In this document: one piece after another, positions 1-11,016 of the stretch
How positions within the stretch are numbered: position 1 is the stretch's first letter
Layout: each line of letters opens with the position of its first letter
Source: Lumbricus rubellus
Taxonomy: Eukaryota; Annelida; Clitellata; Crassiclitellata; Lumbricidae
Direction of reading: 5' to 3'
Assembly: GCA_945859605.1 (NCBI GenBank)
Contig: OX243814.1
Span: 43,614,505-43,678,504 of the forward strand
DNA: 64,000 nucleotides
Translations under genes and position numbers: made by a program
The notes under the pieces: model-generated
The model's input: the letters and a program-made list of their open reading frames with translations, nothing else
The model's database searches: none
What the model was told of the DNA's origin: nothing

Positions 1-487
1 TATGCAGTCTGTTCATCTTCTTTGTTCTCATTTTCTCGCCGATGTTGCTGGCCATCCCGTTCTCGTCTTCTGTCCTCTCCTTCTGACTGACTTTTCTCGA
101 CTGGCCTTTGTTCCCCCGAATTCCTAATTTATATCTGCTTGCTTCCAGCCCAGTCCGGCCAGCGGGCGCTTTCTCGATCCTCGTCTGCTCGACCACTGGT
201 ACTGTCCGGCTTCCTCTTCCTCCAAATCCTCAATCTCCACTCCAAATATGGTCTTACTGCTCAAATCTGCCTGTCGGCTGGTCAGATCCCTCGCTGACTC
301 ACTGTGGCCGATCAATTCTCTCGCTGACTCACTCGCAGCTATTTCCTTTGTGTGCTTGCTGCAGCAACCATTTCCTCCTTATCCTCATCTTCTCTCTATC
401 ATCATCACTGCCATCTTCCCAACTCAATATGCTTCACTCTTAATTCGGCCATTACATTTATATAGCCCCACAATCAACTCTGTTATA
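1..487 (-). repeat. 3' LTR (partial) of the large Ty3/Gypsy element
   Basis: This segment is the same, base for base as far as I could read, as 10383-10869, and both copies end in the same place (CTGTTATA on the plus strand). On the minus strand the inner border is preceded by a purine run (AGAGAGTGGAGGGG, 488-501), the expected polypurine tract, so this is the downstream LTR of an element transcribed right to left. A TATATAAAT box lies near 455-463. The outer end lies beyond the window, so the full LTR length and the target duplication cannot be seen. Apparent identity of the two copies points to a recent insertion. Confidence 0.88.
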
Positions 488-501
488 CCCCTCCACTCTC
501 T
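488..501 (-). other. polypurine tract of the Gypsy element
   Basis: On the minus strand this reads as an uninterrupted purine run directly against the first base of the 3' LTR. This is the usual priming site for plus-strand DNA synthesis in LTR retrotransposons, and it fixes the LTR start at TATAACAG rather than the commoner TG. Confidence 0.7.
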
Positions 502-3066
502 ATATAAGAACGTCCCGTTCTTAAAAAGTCTTGACGCTATATAAATTATGCATCAACATTTCAAATTAAAAACATACATGTCTAAGCCTAATGTCAATAA
601 TGATAAGTTTTAAAATGTCTATAATATAAAATGTTTAAACTCAATGTCATAATTCAGTATCACGAGATAAAATACTTCAGTTTTCAGAACTGACATAATT
701 TGCGTGAAACGTACGATAATGTTGAAAACAAGTCCTAAAGATTTTCAAGGGACACAAATTTAAAAATAAAGGGTCTAAGTTTTGGAAGAATGACTTTGGG
801 AAAACGCTGTTCCTTTGGAAGGGTTTGGAGTGATTCATCGTTCATGTATCGTGTATGACATGTACTCCAAAGTTAGACGACGAATGGAATCGAGATCAGA
901 ATTTGATTGCGACGAGTGACGCTGTTTTGTGTTTGACACAGCGGCTTGAATTTTTCTCGTCCATTTGACTCGATTTCCTTCTCGTCTTGAGGATCAGCGC
1001 TGTTGTTTTAGAAGTCATTTCTCCATTCACATGTAAACATAAACACAAACAATATATTAGTAAACTTATAACCATAATATAATTGTGACTGATGAGAAAA
1101 TACGTGGATGCGCCATCTACAAAATGTGCTGGAATTGCGTCCTTCTAAAAAATCCAATAATCATAAAATCTGCCATCGTATAATGTATGCACTCCCTTGC
1201 ATGGATCCGAACTCTGTATGACCCGAGAAAATTTTTTCTCCCTCCAGTATAATCTAAAGAGAAATTCAACTGTTAGTATTGTTAGTAAACACGACATAAA
1301 TAACATAATGTTGACATAAACACACTGTAAACTTTTGTAAACAAACACAATAAGAATTAACTTTTCACTTCAGAAAACACCATAAGACTCTGTATTCAAA
1401 TTAATGTAAACACACTGTCATAGAAAACACTCTATGTGCTCTGCTAAAAATAGATTGTAAACAACAATGTAATGCAATGCTGTGTCTATAATATACACAA
1501 GTAAACAATTAATTTGTCACTGCAAAATCAACTGCCTTTTGTAAAATTAAAGTGAACTGACTATAACACTCATTTAAATTTAAAACACGATAATATATAC
1601 ACAATAAACTTAAGTAGGTCACGCTCAAAAATGTAAACAATGAAATGTCTGATGACCCTAGTCTGTTTGATCAACCATTAAATACAGAAAGCTCTTTAAA
1701 ACACACCTAATAAATTTAAGTAGGTCATTCGTATAACTGTAAACAAAGCAAATTTCTGTGACAAACATCTGTGTGGTCACTCTTTAAAAACTATAACTCA
1801 TTAACCTTCATTTACGTGGTAGTAATTAACATGTCCTTCTGTTGTTTCATATTAACCTTGCCTCACCTTCTTGTCATATCTACTCATTGACTTCTATAAA
1901 CATAAACAAACAAATAATCATACAATGTACACATCTTAATCTTCATCTTTTACACTTCATATTCTGCTCTCGTTTACTTGGTTGTAAGCCTCTCCTCTTG
2001 TAATGTATACTGTAATGAAAACACCTTCTATAATCTTTACCTTTCATAACTAGGTCATGTAAACAACTACACATCTGTTCTGCAACTGTAATCACCAACG
2101 CTTCTAAAAATTAGGTCAACTCTTTATAACTGCACTGGACATGGTAATCCTGACTCTTAATCTCTTTTTCTCTTCTTATTTCTTGTCGTGGACAATGGGT
2201 AGTCCTTAACCTTAATTTCTCTCTGTCTTTACTTCGTTACGATGGGCTTTGGTAGTCCTCATCACTTACTCTCTTACTCTGTATGTGAATAACCATATGC
2301 GAATCTCCTGTAAACAATAATCAGTGCCTGTAATATATACTACATTCTCTCAGTAATCACAAAACATTTTCATAGACAACTGGACATTAGTGGTCCTCGT
2401 TTCTTCTTACTCGCTTACTCCTTGTATCTGCTTAAAACATATCATCTTCTGTATATAATTCTTCATATCATATTCGTTATATATTTAATGCAATTAGAAT
2501 GCAGAACCTGTAAAACATTTTCATGAACGACTTTTAGACGTAGGTAGTCCTTGTCACTCCACAATCTTACTGTCTTACTCACTTTCTTCTCTGAATATAT
2601 ATCATCGACTGCATGTCTCCTAATAATCTCTGCACACAATAGAACTGTCATAAAATGAAGTTAATTAAATTACACGTAACATGTAAAATATTAAAATGCT
2701 GTAAATCATGCTCACATAGATTTGACCAGATCTAGGTTATTCAACCCTTGTCCCTTCTAAGAATATGATCCGTAGAGACCAGCTGCGCTTAGAAAATTTC
2801 TTCAGAATGAAAGAATAATATCATATAAATTTTTAAGGACAAAAACATACAAAGAGAATAGATGACATTTTTCAAGAACAATTTTGGGCGTCCCCTCAGT
2901 TCTAATTTTCTCCAAATGCATATCTCTGCTCCTACAAAATTTATTTGGAGGCGCCTCCTGTTAATAAAATTCTTTGTTTTGACAATCGGGACTCAATAAT
3001 ATTTCAATCTGCATCAAGGTATGCCTTTAATTTTGCATAATTAATCTTCTCATCTGAATTACTGTT
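502..3066 (-). other. non-coding 3' region of the Gypsy element
   Basis: About 2.6 kb between the pol stop codon and the polypurine tract, with no ORF that looks coding. It is very AT-rich. The octamer TGTAAACA occurs at least eight times on the plus strand (starts at 1032, 1336, 1405, 1456, 1632, 1738, 2058, 2309), plus near matches at 1284 and 1500. Between about 2195 and 2560 a GGTAGTCCT-like motif recurs four times, each followed by a pyrimidine-rich stretch with TTACTC, which suggests an old tandem duplication. An envelope gene or antisense ORF could sit here in other elements, but I see none. Confidence 0.6.
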
Positions 3067-6000
3067 TTACGATCTATATTTACGTTGCTTACCGGCCCGT
3101 GTATGGGTTATAAAAAACTCTTGCTTTAACGCATCAGACACGTTTTCTTCAGGTTCCCAAGTTGGCTTGGCATGCATGTCAGCCCATTTTACCTTAAAGA
3201 ACCTTTTGCCTTTTATAACCTTTGAAGCTAACAGACCTGTTACTTCATACCATTCATCATCTGCATCTGGCGACTGAGAACTAGTGCCAGCTTGACCTTG
3301 ATTATCATGCACTGTCATGGGAATTGTGTCATCCCCTTGCATCGAATTGTCATCTTGTGCATTGTCGGTCTGATCTGTTTGTGCATCTGGAGTTGAAGAA
3401 CTCGTGTGTGCCTGACCTTGACTTCCATCATTCACTGTATCTGGATTATGGTTATCCACTGAATGGTCATCTGTGTCGTCATTGAATGGCAACTCTTGTA
3501 GATCTGTAGTGTCCGCTGTAGGATTAGTCTCGGGCTCTGCTGTGTTGAGTCCCAACTCTTCATACCTGGCAAATAAAATGTCTCTATCGTTGATGTGCAG
3601 TCGTAATCTGTTTACATGTACAGGACTCGGGTGTTTCTTATTGGTTTTGGCATCTCTGAGTATATACGTATCAAGACCTATTGTCTGGACAATATAATAT
3701 GGCCCTTCAAATTTTCGCCGTAGTTTCGGAGACTCTCCTGTTCGATTATGCGGGTTGTGCAGCCACACATAAGTACCTGGCTCATATGTTGTAGGTCTCT
3801 GGTTTTTGTCGTACTGCTTTTTGTACCTTTGTTGAGCTGCTTCGACGTTCGATTTGGCGATCTCTCTGGTGATTTCTAGCTTCGGCAGTAATTCTCTTAT
3901 GTAAGCATCTGCTGACACTTTACCAGTTTTTGCAGGTTCTAGTGCTTTCTCTATCGGAATTGACATTTCCCTGCCGTATAATAGTAGGGCAGGGCTGAAA
4001 TGAGTGCTTGAAGCAGACGGTGTAGCTCTATGTGCGTACAGAATTGAAGGCAGATACTTTTCCCATTCGATTTGACTCGTGCAGTAGGCTCGTAACGATT
4101 GCCACAGAGTTGAAAAGTAACGTTCTGCTTGGCTATTGGTCTGCGAATGATAACTGGAAGTAAAAGTACGTTTGACGTTGAATCTCTTGCAGACTTCAGA
4201 TACGAGAGTTGACATGAAGTTCTGGCCGCGGTCCGAAAGCAACGAGACCGGCGCGCCAAAACGAGAGAAAATGTGATTATATAGTACATCAGCGACTGTC
4301 TCTGCTTTCTGATTTGGTAGTGCAAAAAGCTCCGGCCATTTTGTAGTCGTCTCGACCAAAAGAAGGATGTGCCGATTCCCTGCTGACGTTACAGGCAAGT
4401 CACAAGCAAAATCCATGCTCCAGCGTCCAAAGATCTCTTCAATGGGCAGAGGGTGAAGAGGTGCCTTCGTGGGGTGAATAGGTCGTTTTGATCTTTGACA
4501 AACCGTGCACGAAGCAATATAAGTTAAAGAATCGTTGTACATGTTTTTCCAAAAGAACCTTTGTCTCATAAATAAATAACATCTCTCATGGCCTGGGTGC
4601 GCGAAGTCCTCATGACATGATTTTAGTACCTGTTGACGCAAAGAACTAGGTATTACCAGCTGACTAATGAGCGGTTTCACTTTAGCCATGTTTTTACATC
4701 TGGGCTGATAATGATGGTACAGTAGACCTCCAGTTAGGCTGAATTGTTCTGCCTGAAGAATGATCTTTCGAGCTTCGACATTGTCGACAGGTAATGTTTC
4801 TGATTCTAGATACTCGATCATAGGTTTTGATTCAAGGCACAGTCTCTGAGCTTCACCGATGTTTATCCCTTCAAAAATGGAAAAGTCTGCTACCATTGAA
4901 TTAATTGTGACCGTGTCAACGTTGCCCTCCCCCTGTACGATAGGATTAATTGTCTGACTAGGCTCAAAATATTCAAATGCCACCTCGATTGTTCCAGATT
5001 TGTCGTCGTCATGTATTGAAGCTATGAAGATATCATCGTTGAGAAACTCGTCGTTAGGATCGAGTGGCTGAGGGTCAGGATGTTGCATCCTGGAAAGAGC
5101 GTCCGCGGCTTGGTTGACTTTGCCTGGTTTGTAGTGTACAGTGAACGAATAATTTTGCAACAGGATCGACCATCTTGCTAATCTATTAACAGGGCTAGAC
5201 TTTATTTTCTCCAGCCATTGTAAACTCAGATGGTCGGTGTAGATGTCAAATCGTCTAGAAATCAGGTACGTGTGCCACAAGCGAATGGCGTCCACCACGG
5301 CCAACGCTTCGATCTCACAGACTGTGTAGTTTCTTTCTGCTGGTCGTAAGGCCCTCCCACTGAATTCTAATGGAATTTCTTTCCCTTCTGAATTCAATTG
5401 ACTTAAAATAAAACCTATTGCCGATTTCGAAGCGTCAGTAGTCAAGATGAATGGTCGATTCATATCTGGAAATGCCAAAATAGGTGTTTTGATCAGCGCG
5501 GCTTTGAGCGACTCGAACGCAGTCTCACAAGAATCGGTGAACAGATACTTGACGTCTTTTCTCAACAATTCATTCAGAGGCGCTGCTATTTTAGAAAACC
5601 CCTTTACGAAACGCCTATAATAATTGGATAATCCTAAAAATTGTTTTAATTGCGTGACATTCTGCGGCTTAGGGAAATTTTGTATCTTCGCCACCTTAGA
5701 TTCATCGACTGATAAACCTTGAGCTGACAGTTTGTGGCCGAGGAAGGTTACGTGACTTTTACAGAAATAACTTTTGCCTGGATGAAGTCTCAGCTTTGCT
5801 TCTAAGAGTCTGTCAAACACAATCTGTAAGTGCTCGATGTGCTCGTCAAAGGAGTTTGAAAATACCAGTATATCGTCAATGTAAACCAGACAAAATTTGT
5901 ACAGTTCACCCTTAAAAACTGACTGCATCAAGTGTTGATAAGTCTGACTTGCGTTGCGACAGCCGAAAGGTAGACGATTAAAGCAGTAGGTCCCCTCATG

Positions 6001-8493
6001 CGTGATGAAAGTAGTGCATTCTTTGGTCGCAGGATCCAGTTTGATCTGATAGTACCCACATTTCATATCGAGGGCTGAGAACCAAGCCGGATGAAGATCT
6101 GCCATAGTATCTAGCACGTGGTTTAACGTAGGCAACGGAAAATTTAGAGGAATCGTCTGAGCATTAAGAAGGCGATAATCGATAACGAATCTCGGACTTT
6201 GGCCTCCTTTCTTGGACACAAGTAAGACTGGCGACGCCCACAAGGAAAAACTGTCCTCTATGATCCCATCTTTCAGCATCTCTTTCACTTGGCGTGAGAT
6301 CTCGGCTCTTGCTTCGGGACTGTGTCTGAAAGCACGTTGTCGTTTTGGGATTCCAAACGTAGGAATAGTATGCGATATTAAATCAGTACCTGGTAGCTCA
6401 GATAGATCTTTTGCAAACACTGTTCTGTTACGGCAGATGAGGATGGATAGTTGTTCAACCTGTTCCTTCGTAAGATGTTGTTCCTCGATCTGTATGCCCA
6501 AGTCCTTCAACATTGCCTCTCGTGCTGCAGGATCCATAGGTGGTGTGCTGACCTTCTGCTCAGATGATGTAGTTGTCGGAATTGAAGAAGACTCAGCCTC
6601 GGCAGTGGACGCAATCGGAGTGTTTCCCGGAATCTCTATCTCAGAAAAAGTAGGATTCAGAATATGCACAACTGACGACTTTGTATTTGGGTGAATCAGA
6701 ATGCTTGCGATTAGATATTCTTGCTTTGGACTAGGTATCAATGGCTGAAGAATTGCATCCTTGTTGACATACCTATGTGGTATCGTAATGGGACTCAACA
6801 AAACAGAACGTGCAGGTAATGTGACACGGGCTGGTAATCGTAAAACAGAGTCCTGGATCTGGTCGCCTCGAGATAAAAAGTTTAAAGTAACCAACTCATC
6901 ATAAAAAGATACCGTATGATTTGCATAATTCACCACAGCATTAGTAAACGTCAGAAAGTCATTTGCCAACACTATGTTGTTTTTCAAGTTAGAGATGACC
7001 AAAAATTTAAAATTCACTTTGAGACCATTTAAATTAATTGGGATATTGACTTGTCCTAACACGTTCATTCGTTCTCCATCTGCATTAACCAAACTCTGTT
7101 GCACACTCATATCCAATCTCGTGTGACTAGGTAAATCGTTCAAAAACCTTGCCGAGATGGCAGAAAACTCTTCTGTGCTGGCTATGTCGGCATAAGAATG
7201 CTTATTAAACACAAAAACAGAAATAGCACCAACACTATTCATAACTAGTTTTGTGCCAGGTGGATTTGTACCTGTATGTTGATTTAACATTTGCCTATCC
7301 CTGCGAGTAAACTTGCCATGGCTTCTTTGAGACGCCATGTCTCGTTCCTTCTGAATGTGGTGACCTCGCCTCTTATCACGGATGGCCTGTGAAGAAAACT
7401 TAGGTCCCTCCTGGTTTATAATTTTGCAAGTTCTACAGGCGCGTTCAAAGTGATTTCTTTTCTTGCATCTCGTGCAAGTAGCACCAATTGCTGGACAGAA
7501 ATCGTGTGCGTCGTGAAAACGAGCGCATCTGTTGCATCGAGAAGGAATATTCATTTTACAATTTGGCCCCTTTGAATATTTTGCGAAATTATATTGATTT
7601 GGTTGGTCAAATTTGTGAGCAAACGACTTCGGGTTGACTTTTGAAACTGGAAAATACTCGTGCTTTTTAAATTTATGCCTGCGTTTTGCCCGCACTTTTG
7701 GTCCTGACCACTGGTCCTGCCGTAATACATTGGCATTGAATGTGCCTTGACGTGGTTCACAAACATTAAACTCATAATTGCTGTAATCATTTTGCTCTTC
7801 ATTTATAAACGTATTTGGTTCCGATCCAATTTCGATTGCAAATCCCTGCATGGATTGAGATAGTTCAACATCATCATGGGCGACTGCATTGTCAATACCA
7901 GATGTTAAGTTTCGCAATTGATTTTGACAGTCTTCAAGCAATTTCCGACATAGTTCAGAGTTTTTGACTTCATCTGGGTCACGAGCTCTTTCAAAGCATA
8001 AAGCCTGTTCGCTTAATTCTGTTAAATTTTTAGCTTCTGCCTGAATAACATGACTGCGTATTTCGGGAAGCAAACCATTCATTACAATGTCAAAAACAGT
8101 TTTGTCGTTCAGACGCAAAGGTTTAGCTTTCACTAAGATTTCAGAAATAAATTCCTGTGCATTTTGCGATCGATTTTGTTTGCGTTTAAATAGATCTGCT
8201 GATAATTCCCAGATGCGTTCATGACTAGTATAGCGTTGTAAAAACAGCTCAATCAACTGATTGATATTATCAATATTATTTGACTCTAATGCTTGCAGCC
8301 AAATTTTTGCATGTCCCTGCATTAATAATTCAAATGCTGATTTTGCCTTTTCATTTGACAACCCCTGAAACTTACGCCACAATTCAAATAAATGGATAAA
8401 GTCTCTTGCATTATCTGTTGGAAGACCTGAAAAAGAAGGTGGTAAAAACAGAGCATTGTGGCCTACTGTCAACAATTCCTGTGTACTGCACAT
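3067..8493 (-). CDS. Ty3/Gypsy chromovirus-type Gag-Pol polyprotein
   Basis: A single uninterrupted reading frame of about 1,808 codons; the first in-frame ATG is at 8493. Order of parts (residues approximate): Gag capsid-like region 15-200; cysteine/histidine-rich nucleocapsid 322-358; retropepsin-like region around 430-530; reverse transcriptase 740-930 with the YIDD catalytic box near 873; RNase H near 1016-1130 (TTDAS, then E and TDH); zinc-binding HHCC start of integrase 1295-1334; integrase core with D near 1363, D near 1423 and E near 1459; C-terminal chromodomain 1745-1795 with aromatic residues spaced as in heterochromatin-binding chromodomains. Gag and Pol are in one frame without a frameshift. 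The protease catalytic loop is odd (D-I-A-S-T, where D-T/S-G is usual). Apart from that the element looks intact and possibly active. Confidence 0.95.
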   Translation of the reverse strand: MCSTQELLTVGHNALFLPPSFSGLPTDNARDFIHLFELWRKFQGLSNEKAKSAFELLMQGHAKIWLQALESNNIDNINQLIELFLQRYTSHERIWELSADLFKRKQNRSQNAQEFISEILVKAKPLRLNDKTVFDIVMNGLLPEIRSHVIQAEAKNLTELSEQALCFERARDPDEVKNSELCRKLLEDCQNQLRNLTSGIDNAVAHDDVELSQSMQGFAIEIGSEPNTFINEEQNDYSNYEFNVCEPRQGTFNANVLRQDQWSGPKVRAKRRHKFKKHEYFPVSKVNPKSFAHKFDQPNQYNFAKYSKGPNCKMNIPSRCNRCARFHDAHDFCPAIGATCTRCKKRNHFERACRTCKIINQEGPKFSSQAIRDKRRGHHIQKERDMASQRSHGKFTRRDRQMLNQHTGTNPPGTKLVMNSVGAISVFVFNKHSYADIASTEEFSAISARFLNDLPSHTRLDMSVQQSLVNADGERMNVLGQVNIPINLNGLKVNFKFLVISNLKNNIVLANDFLTFTNAVVNYANHTVSFYDELVTLNFLSRGDQIQDSVLRLPARVTLPARSVLLSPITIPHRYVNKDAILQPLIPSPKQEYLIASILIHPNTKSSVVHILNPTFSEIEIPGNTPIASTAEAESSSIPTTTSSEQKVSTPPMDPAAREAMLKDLGIQIEEQHLTKEQVEQLSILICRNRTVFAKDLSELPGTDLISHTIPTFGIPKRQRAFRHSPEARAEISRQVKEMLKDGIIEDSFSLWASPVLLVSKKGGQSPRFVIDYRLLNAQTIPLNFPLPTLNHVLDTMADLHPAWFSALDMKCGYYQIKLDPATKECTTFITHEGTYCFNRLPFGCRNASQTYQHLMQSVFKGELYKFCLVYIDDILVFSNSFDEHIEHLQIVFDRLLEAKLRLHPGKSYFCKSHVTFLGHKLSAQGLSVDESKVAKIQNFPKPQNVTQLKQFLGLSNYYRRFVKGFSKIAAPLNELLRKDVKYLFTDSCETAFESLKAALIKTPILAFPDMNRPFILTTDASKSAIGFILSQLNSEGKEIPLEFSGRALRPAERNYTVCEIEALAVVDAIRLWHTYLISRRFDIYTDHLSLQWLEKIKSSPVNRLARWSILLQNYSFTVHYKPGKVNQAADALSRMQHPDPQPLDPNDEFLNDDIFIASIHDDDKSGTIEVAFEYFEPSQTINPIVQGEGNVDTVTINSMVADFSIFEGINIGEAQRLCLESKPMIEYLESETLPVDNVEARKIILQAEQFSLTGGLLYHHYQPRCKNMAKVKPLISQLVIPSSLRQQVLKSCHEDFAHPGHERCYLFMRQRFFWKNMYNDSLTYIASCTVCQRSKRPIHPTKAPLHPLPIEEIFGRWSMDFACDLPVTSAGNRHILLLVETTTKWPELFALPNQKAETVADVLYNHIFSRFGAPVSLLSDRGQNFMSTLVSEVCKRFNVKRTFTSSYHSQTNSQAERYFSTLWQSLRAYCTSQIEWEKYLPSILYAHRATPSASSTHFSPALLLYGREMSIPIEKALEPAKTGKVSADAYIRELLPKLEITREIAKSNVEAAQQRYKKQYDKNQRPTTYEPGTYVWLHNPHNRTGESPKLRRKFEGPYYIVQTIGLDTYILRDAKTNKKHPSPVHVNRLRLHINDRDILFARYEELGLNTAEPETNPTADTTDLQELPFNDDTDDHSVDNHNPDTVNDGSQGQAHTSSSTPDAQTDQTDNAQDDNSMQGDDTIPMTVHDNQGQAGTSSQSPDADDEWYEVTGLLASKVIKGKRFFKVKWADMHAKPTWEPEENVSDALKQEFFITHTRAGKQRKYRS

Positions 8494-10382
8494 ACTCAAT
8501 CGAGTCCCACTGGACGCTCACCGATCAAATTTACAAATCAAATTGCTGAACACTTCACACTAATAACAATTCGTTCTGTTTCGAATTAATGCAGTCATGA
8601 ATCAATCTGTGTAATATATATGCATTAAAATTTATTAACTAATGCTTTAAAACTCTGTGATCTGTCTGTAATATGGCAGTCAACAATGCCTTCGCTGTAT
8701 ACTCTGCTGCTAAAAACACATATACTGCTGCTAAGAATCTGGGTTGATTCCTTCTCTCAAATTTATAAAATAAGGTCTATGCCTACTCTGCATTTATATT
8801 AACAACATCCCCTATCAGTTCGTTATATCTGTACAATTCTAAAAACAAGTTCCTGTTCGTAATTTAGTCAGAAGCGCTCTAGGCTTAAACGCGGTCCATC
8901 GATTGATACTTATCATTCATTTCTGCCGTTAAAAGTAGGCCTAGAATAAAGAATATTAATCTGAATATCTTACACGAAGTTGATGCAACACTGACACTGA
9001 GTCTTGGTGGACCCTTGTGTTGGTCGTTCTCGTGGGTTCCTGTTATACAGCGACCCACGCCGTTGCCGTCTTTTCCTCTGTCGTTTCGTCGACTTGCCGT
9101 CTTCTCACCCGTCTCTGGTGGAGCGGTTGACGGATGAACTCTGCGCTTAGGGTGGATCTAAATTAGACTTATAAACACTTCAAATTAATATACAATCTAC
9201 ACAAATGTGGTCGTTTTGATTCGTTGCAAATGGCGATGCTTGCATGTCCGACGAAAATAATGCCAGGAGTTATTATTTCTCAAAAGAGTCCACTCATACG
9301 TCATAAGCATCAATTGCACAGTAAACTCCCTCTAGCGATCAAAACGTTACTGGTACACGCTTTATCGCAGGACGCATCACTTTGCAAATGCTCACACTCT
9401 ACGCGTGGTGGCGCTGTAATTCGAGCATATTATTAGATGCCTCCTTGTTTAATCGTTGAATGCGTTTGTGCATAATATCTCTGGCCAATGGCTGCTTTGC
9501 TCGTATTCACTGCGTGAAATTATTGCATGATCGCGTGAAATAATATTGATTCGTTAGCACAGTAAAACAACAAATTATAATTATATGCGGATTGTAGCCT
9601 ATCGATATCAACTTGAAAAATCAATGGTGAAAATATATAGCGCTGAATGAAAGTTACTGCTCTGCCTGATAATACTAATATTGAAAATTGTGGCGCTTAA
9701 GAAATATACACGATAAGTGATTATTGATTTGAGAAAACAGATGCAGGCGTTTAGTATTAATTCATGCAAGTCCTATATCAACGTAGCTAACGTGCAGACA
9801 TGATCAAAATGTCATATAAAGCAAGGCCTATGTGTTGTTAGTATCGTTAATTTCTTGGTTAAATTCGAAGATAGGCGCAAAACTTGGTACAAGTAACAGA
9901 CTGGAATAGATATAACATGCAGACAGTCAGACTATAGCCGATGAGTCAGCGCTACGCGGAGAATTCTGAGGCTGTGCGCTGAGACACACTACGGCAGCTG
10001 CGTGAAGTTAAACTGTTAGATTCGAGGCACGGTTATAAAACTGTTAGGCCTACAGTAAATGTTAGTTCCTATGTTAATTAACAAAATAAATTAATTACTG
10101 CAAGGCAAGCGAGAAGTACGTTGCAGGAAGCCTGGTTCTTCACCATATCGCTAAGGTATTCCTTAGGTAATAATGATATTATAAATGATATTTCCACATT
10201 TATTATTGTACACAACAGATGAATAAAGCGGTTACACAATACAGAGGTTAAGGGGACTAGGTTAAACTCCACACGGTGAACACTCGATTCAATATTAAAT
10301 TATACGAATAATAATAATAATGTTAGTCTGTTAATTTAAAGTAATAATAATACTAAAGCAACAGTTACTTATCTTATTTTCC
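8494..10382 (-). other. 5' leader of the Gypsy element and inner part of its 5' LTR
   Basis: Non-coding DNA between the Gag start and the LTR segment seen twice in the window. It must contain the inner end of the LTR and the primer-binding site, but because the left LTR runs off the window the border cannot be found by comparison, and I did not find a convincing tRNA-complementary site. Two elements of interest: a GC-rich patch at about 9000-9160 upstream of gag, and no long ORF on either strand. Confidence 0.5.
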
Positions 10383-10869
10383 TATGCAGTCTGTTCATCT
10401 TCTTTGTTCTCATTTTCTCGCCGATGTTGCTGGCCATCCCGTTCTCGTCTTCTGTCCTCTCCTTCTGACTGACTTTTCTCGACTGGCCTTTGTTCCCCCG
10501 AATTCCTAATTTATATCTGCTTGCTTCCAGCCCAGTCCGGCCAGCGGGCGCTTTCTCGATCCTCGTCTGCTCGACCACTGGTACTGTCCGGCTTCCTCTT
10601 CCTCCAAATCCTCAATCTCCACTCCAAATATGGTCTTACTGCTCAAATCTGCCTGTCGGCTGGTCAGATCCCTCGCTGACTCACTGTGGCCGATCAATTC
10701 TCTCGCTGACTCACTCGCAGCTATTTCCTTTGTGTGCTTGCTGCAGCAACCATTTCCTCCTTATCCTCATCTTCTCTCTATCATCATCACTGCCATCTTC
10801 CCAACTCAATATGCTTCACTCTTAATTCGGCCATTACATTTATATAGCCCCACAATCAACTCTGTTATA
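10383..10869 (-). repeat. 5' LTR (the part shared with the left copy) of the Gypsy element
   Basis: Direct repeat of 1-487 at an offset of 10,382 bases, with no difference noticed. It carries the promoter for the minus-strand element: TATATAAAT on the minus strand lies near 10837-10845. The right border at 10869 is set by loss of identity: after it comes GATCTACTAG, flanking DNA, whereas the left copy continues into the element's polypurine tract. Confidence 0.88.
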
Positions 10870-11016
10870 GATCTACTAGTCAAAGTGACCCAACGTTCCA
10901 CTTTGGGAACATATATATATAATTTTTATATGAGCAAAAAATAAATTATTTTTTGTACTAATTGCCTCTATCTAGGTGGTAAACTGTATCATAGCGAAAT
11001 TCAGAAGTGATAGGAT

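Noticed and set aside
9224..9436. 70-residue ORF in the leader of the Gypsy element
   Set aside because: No similarity to known retroelement proteins, no codon-like pattern; probably chance.
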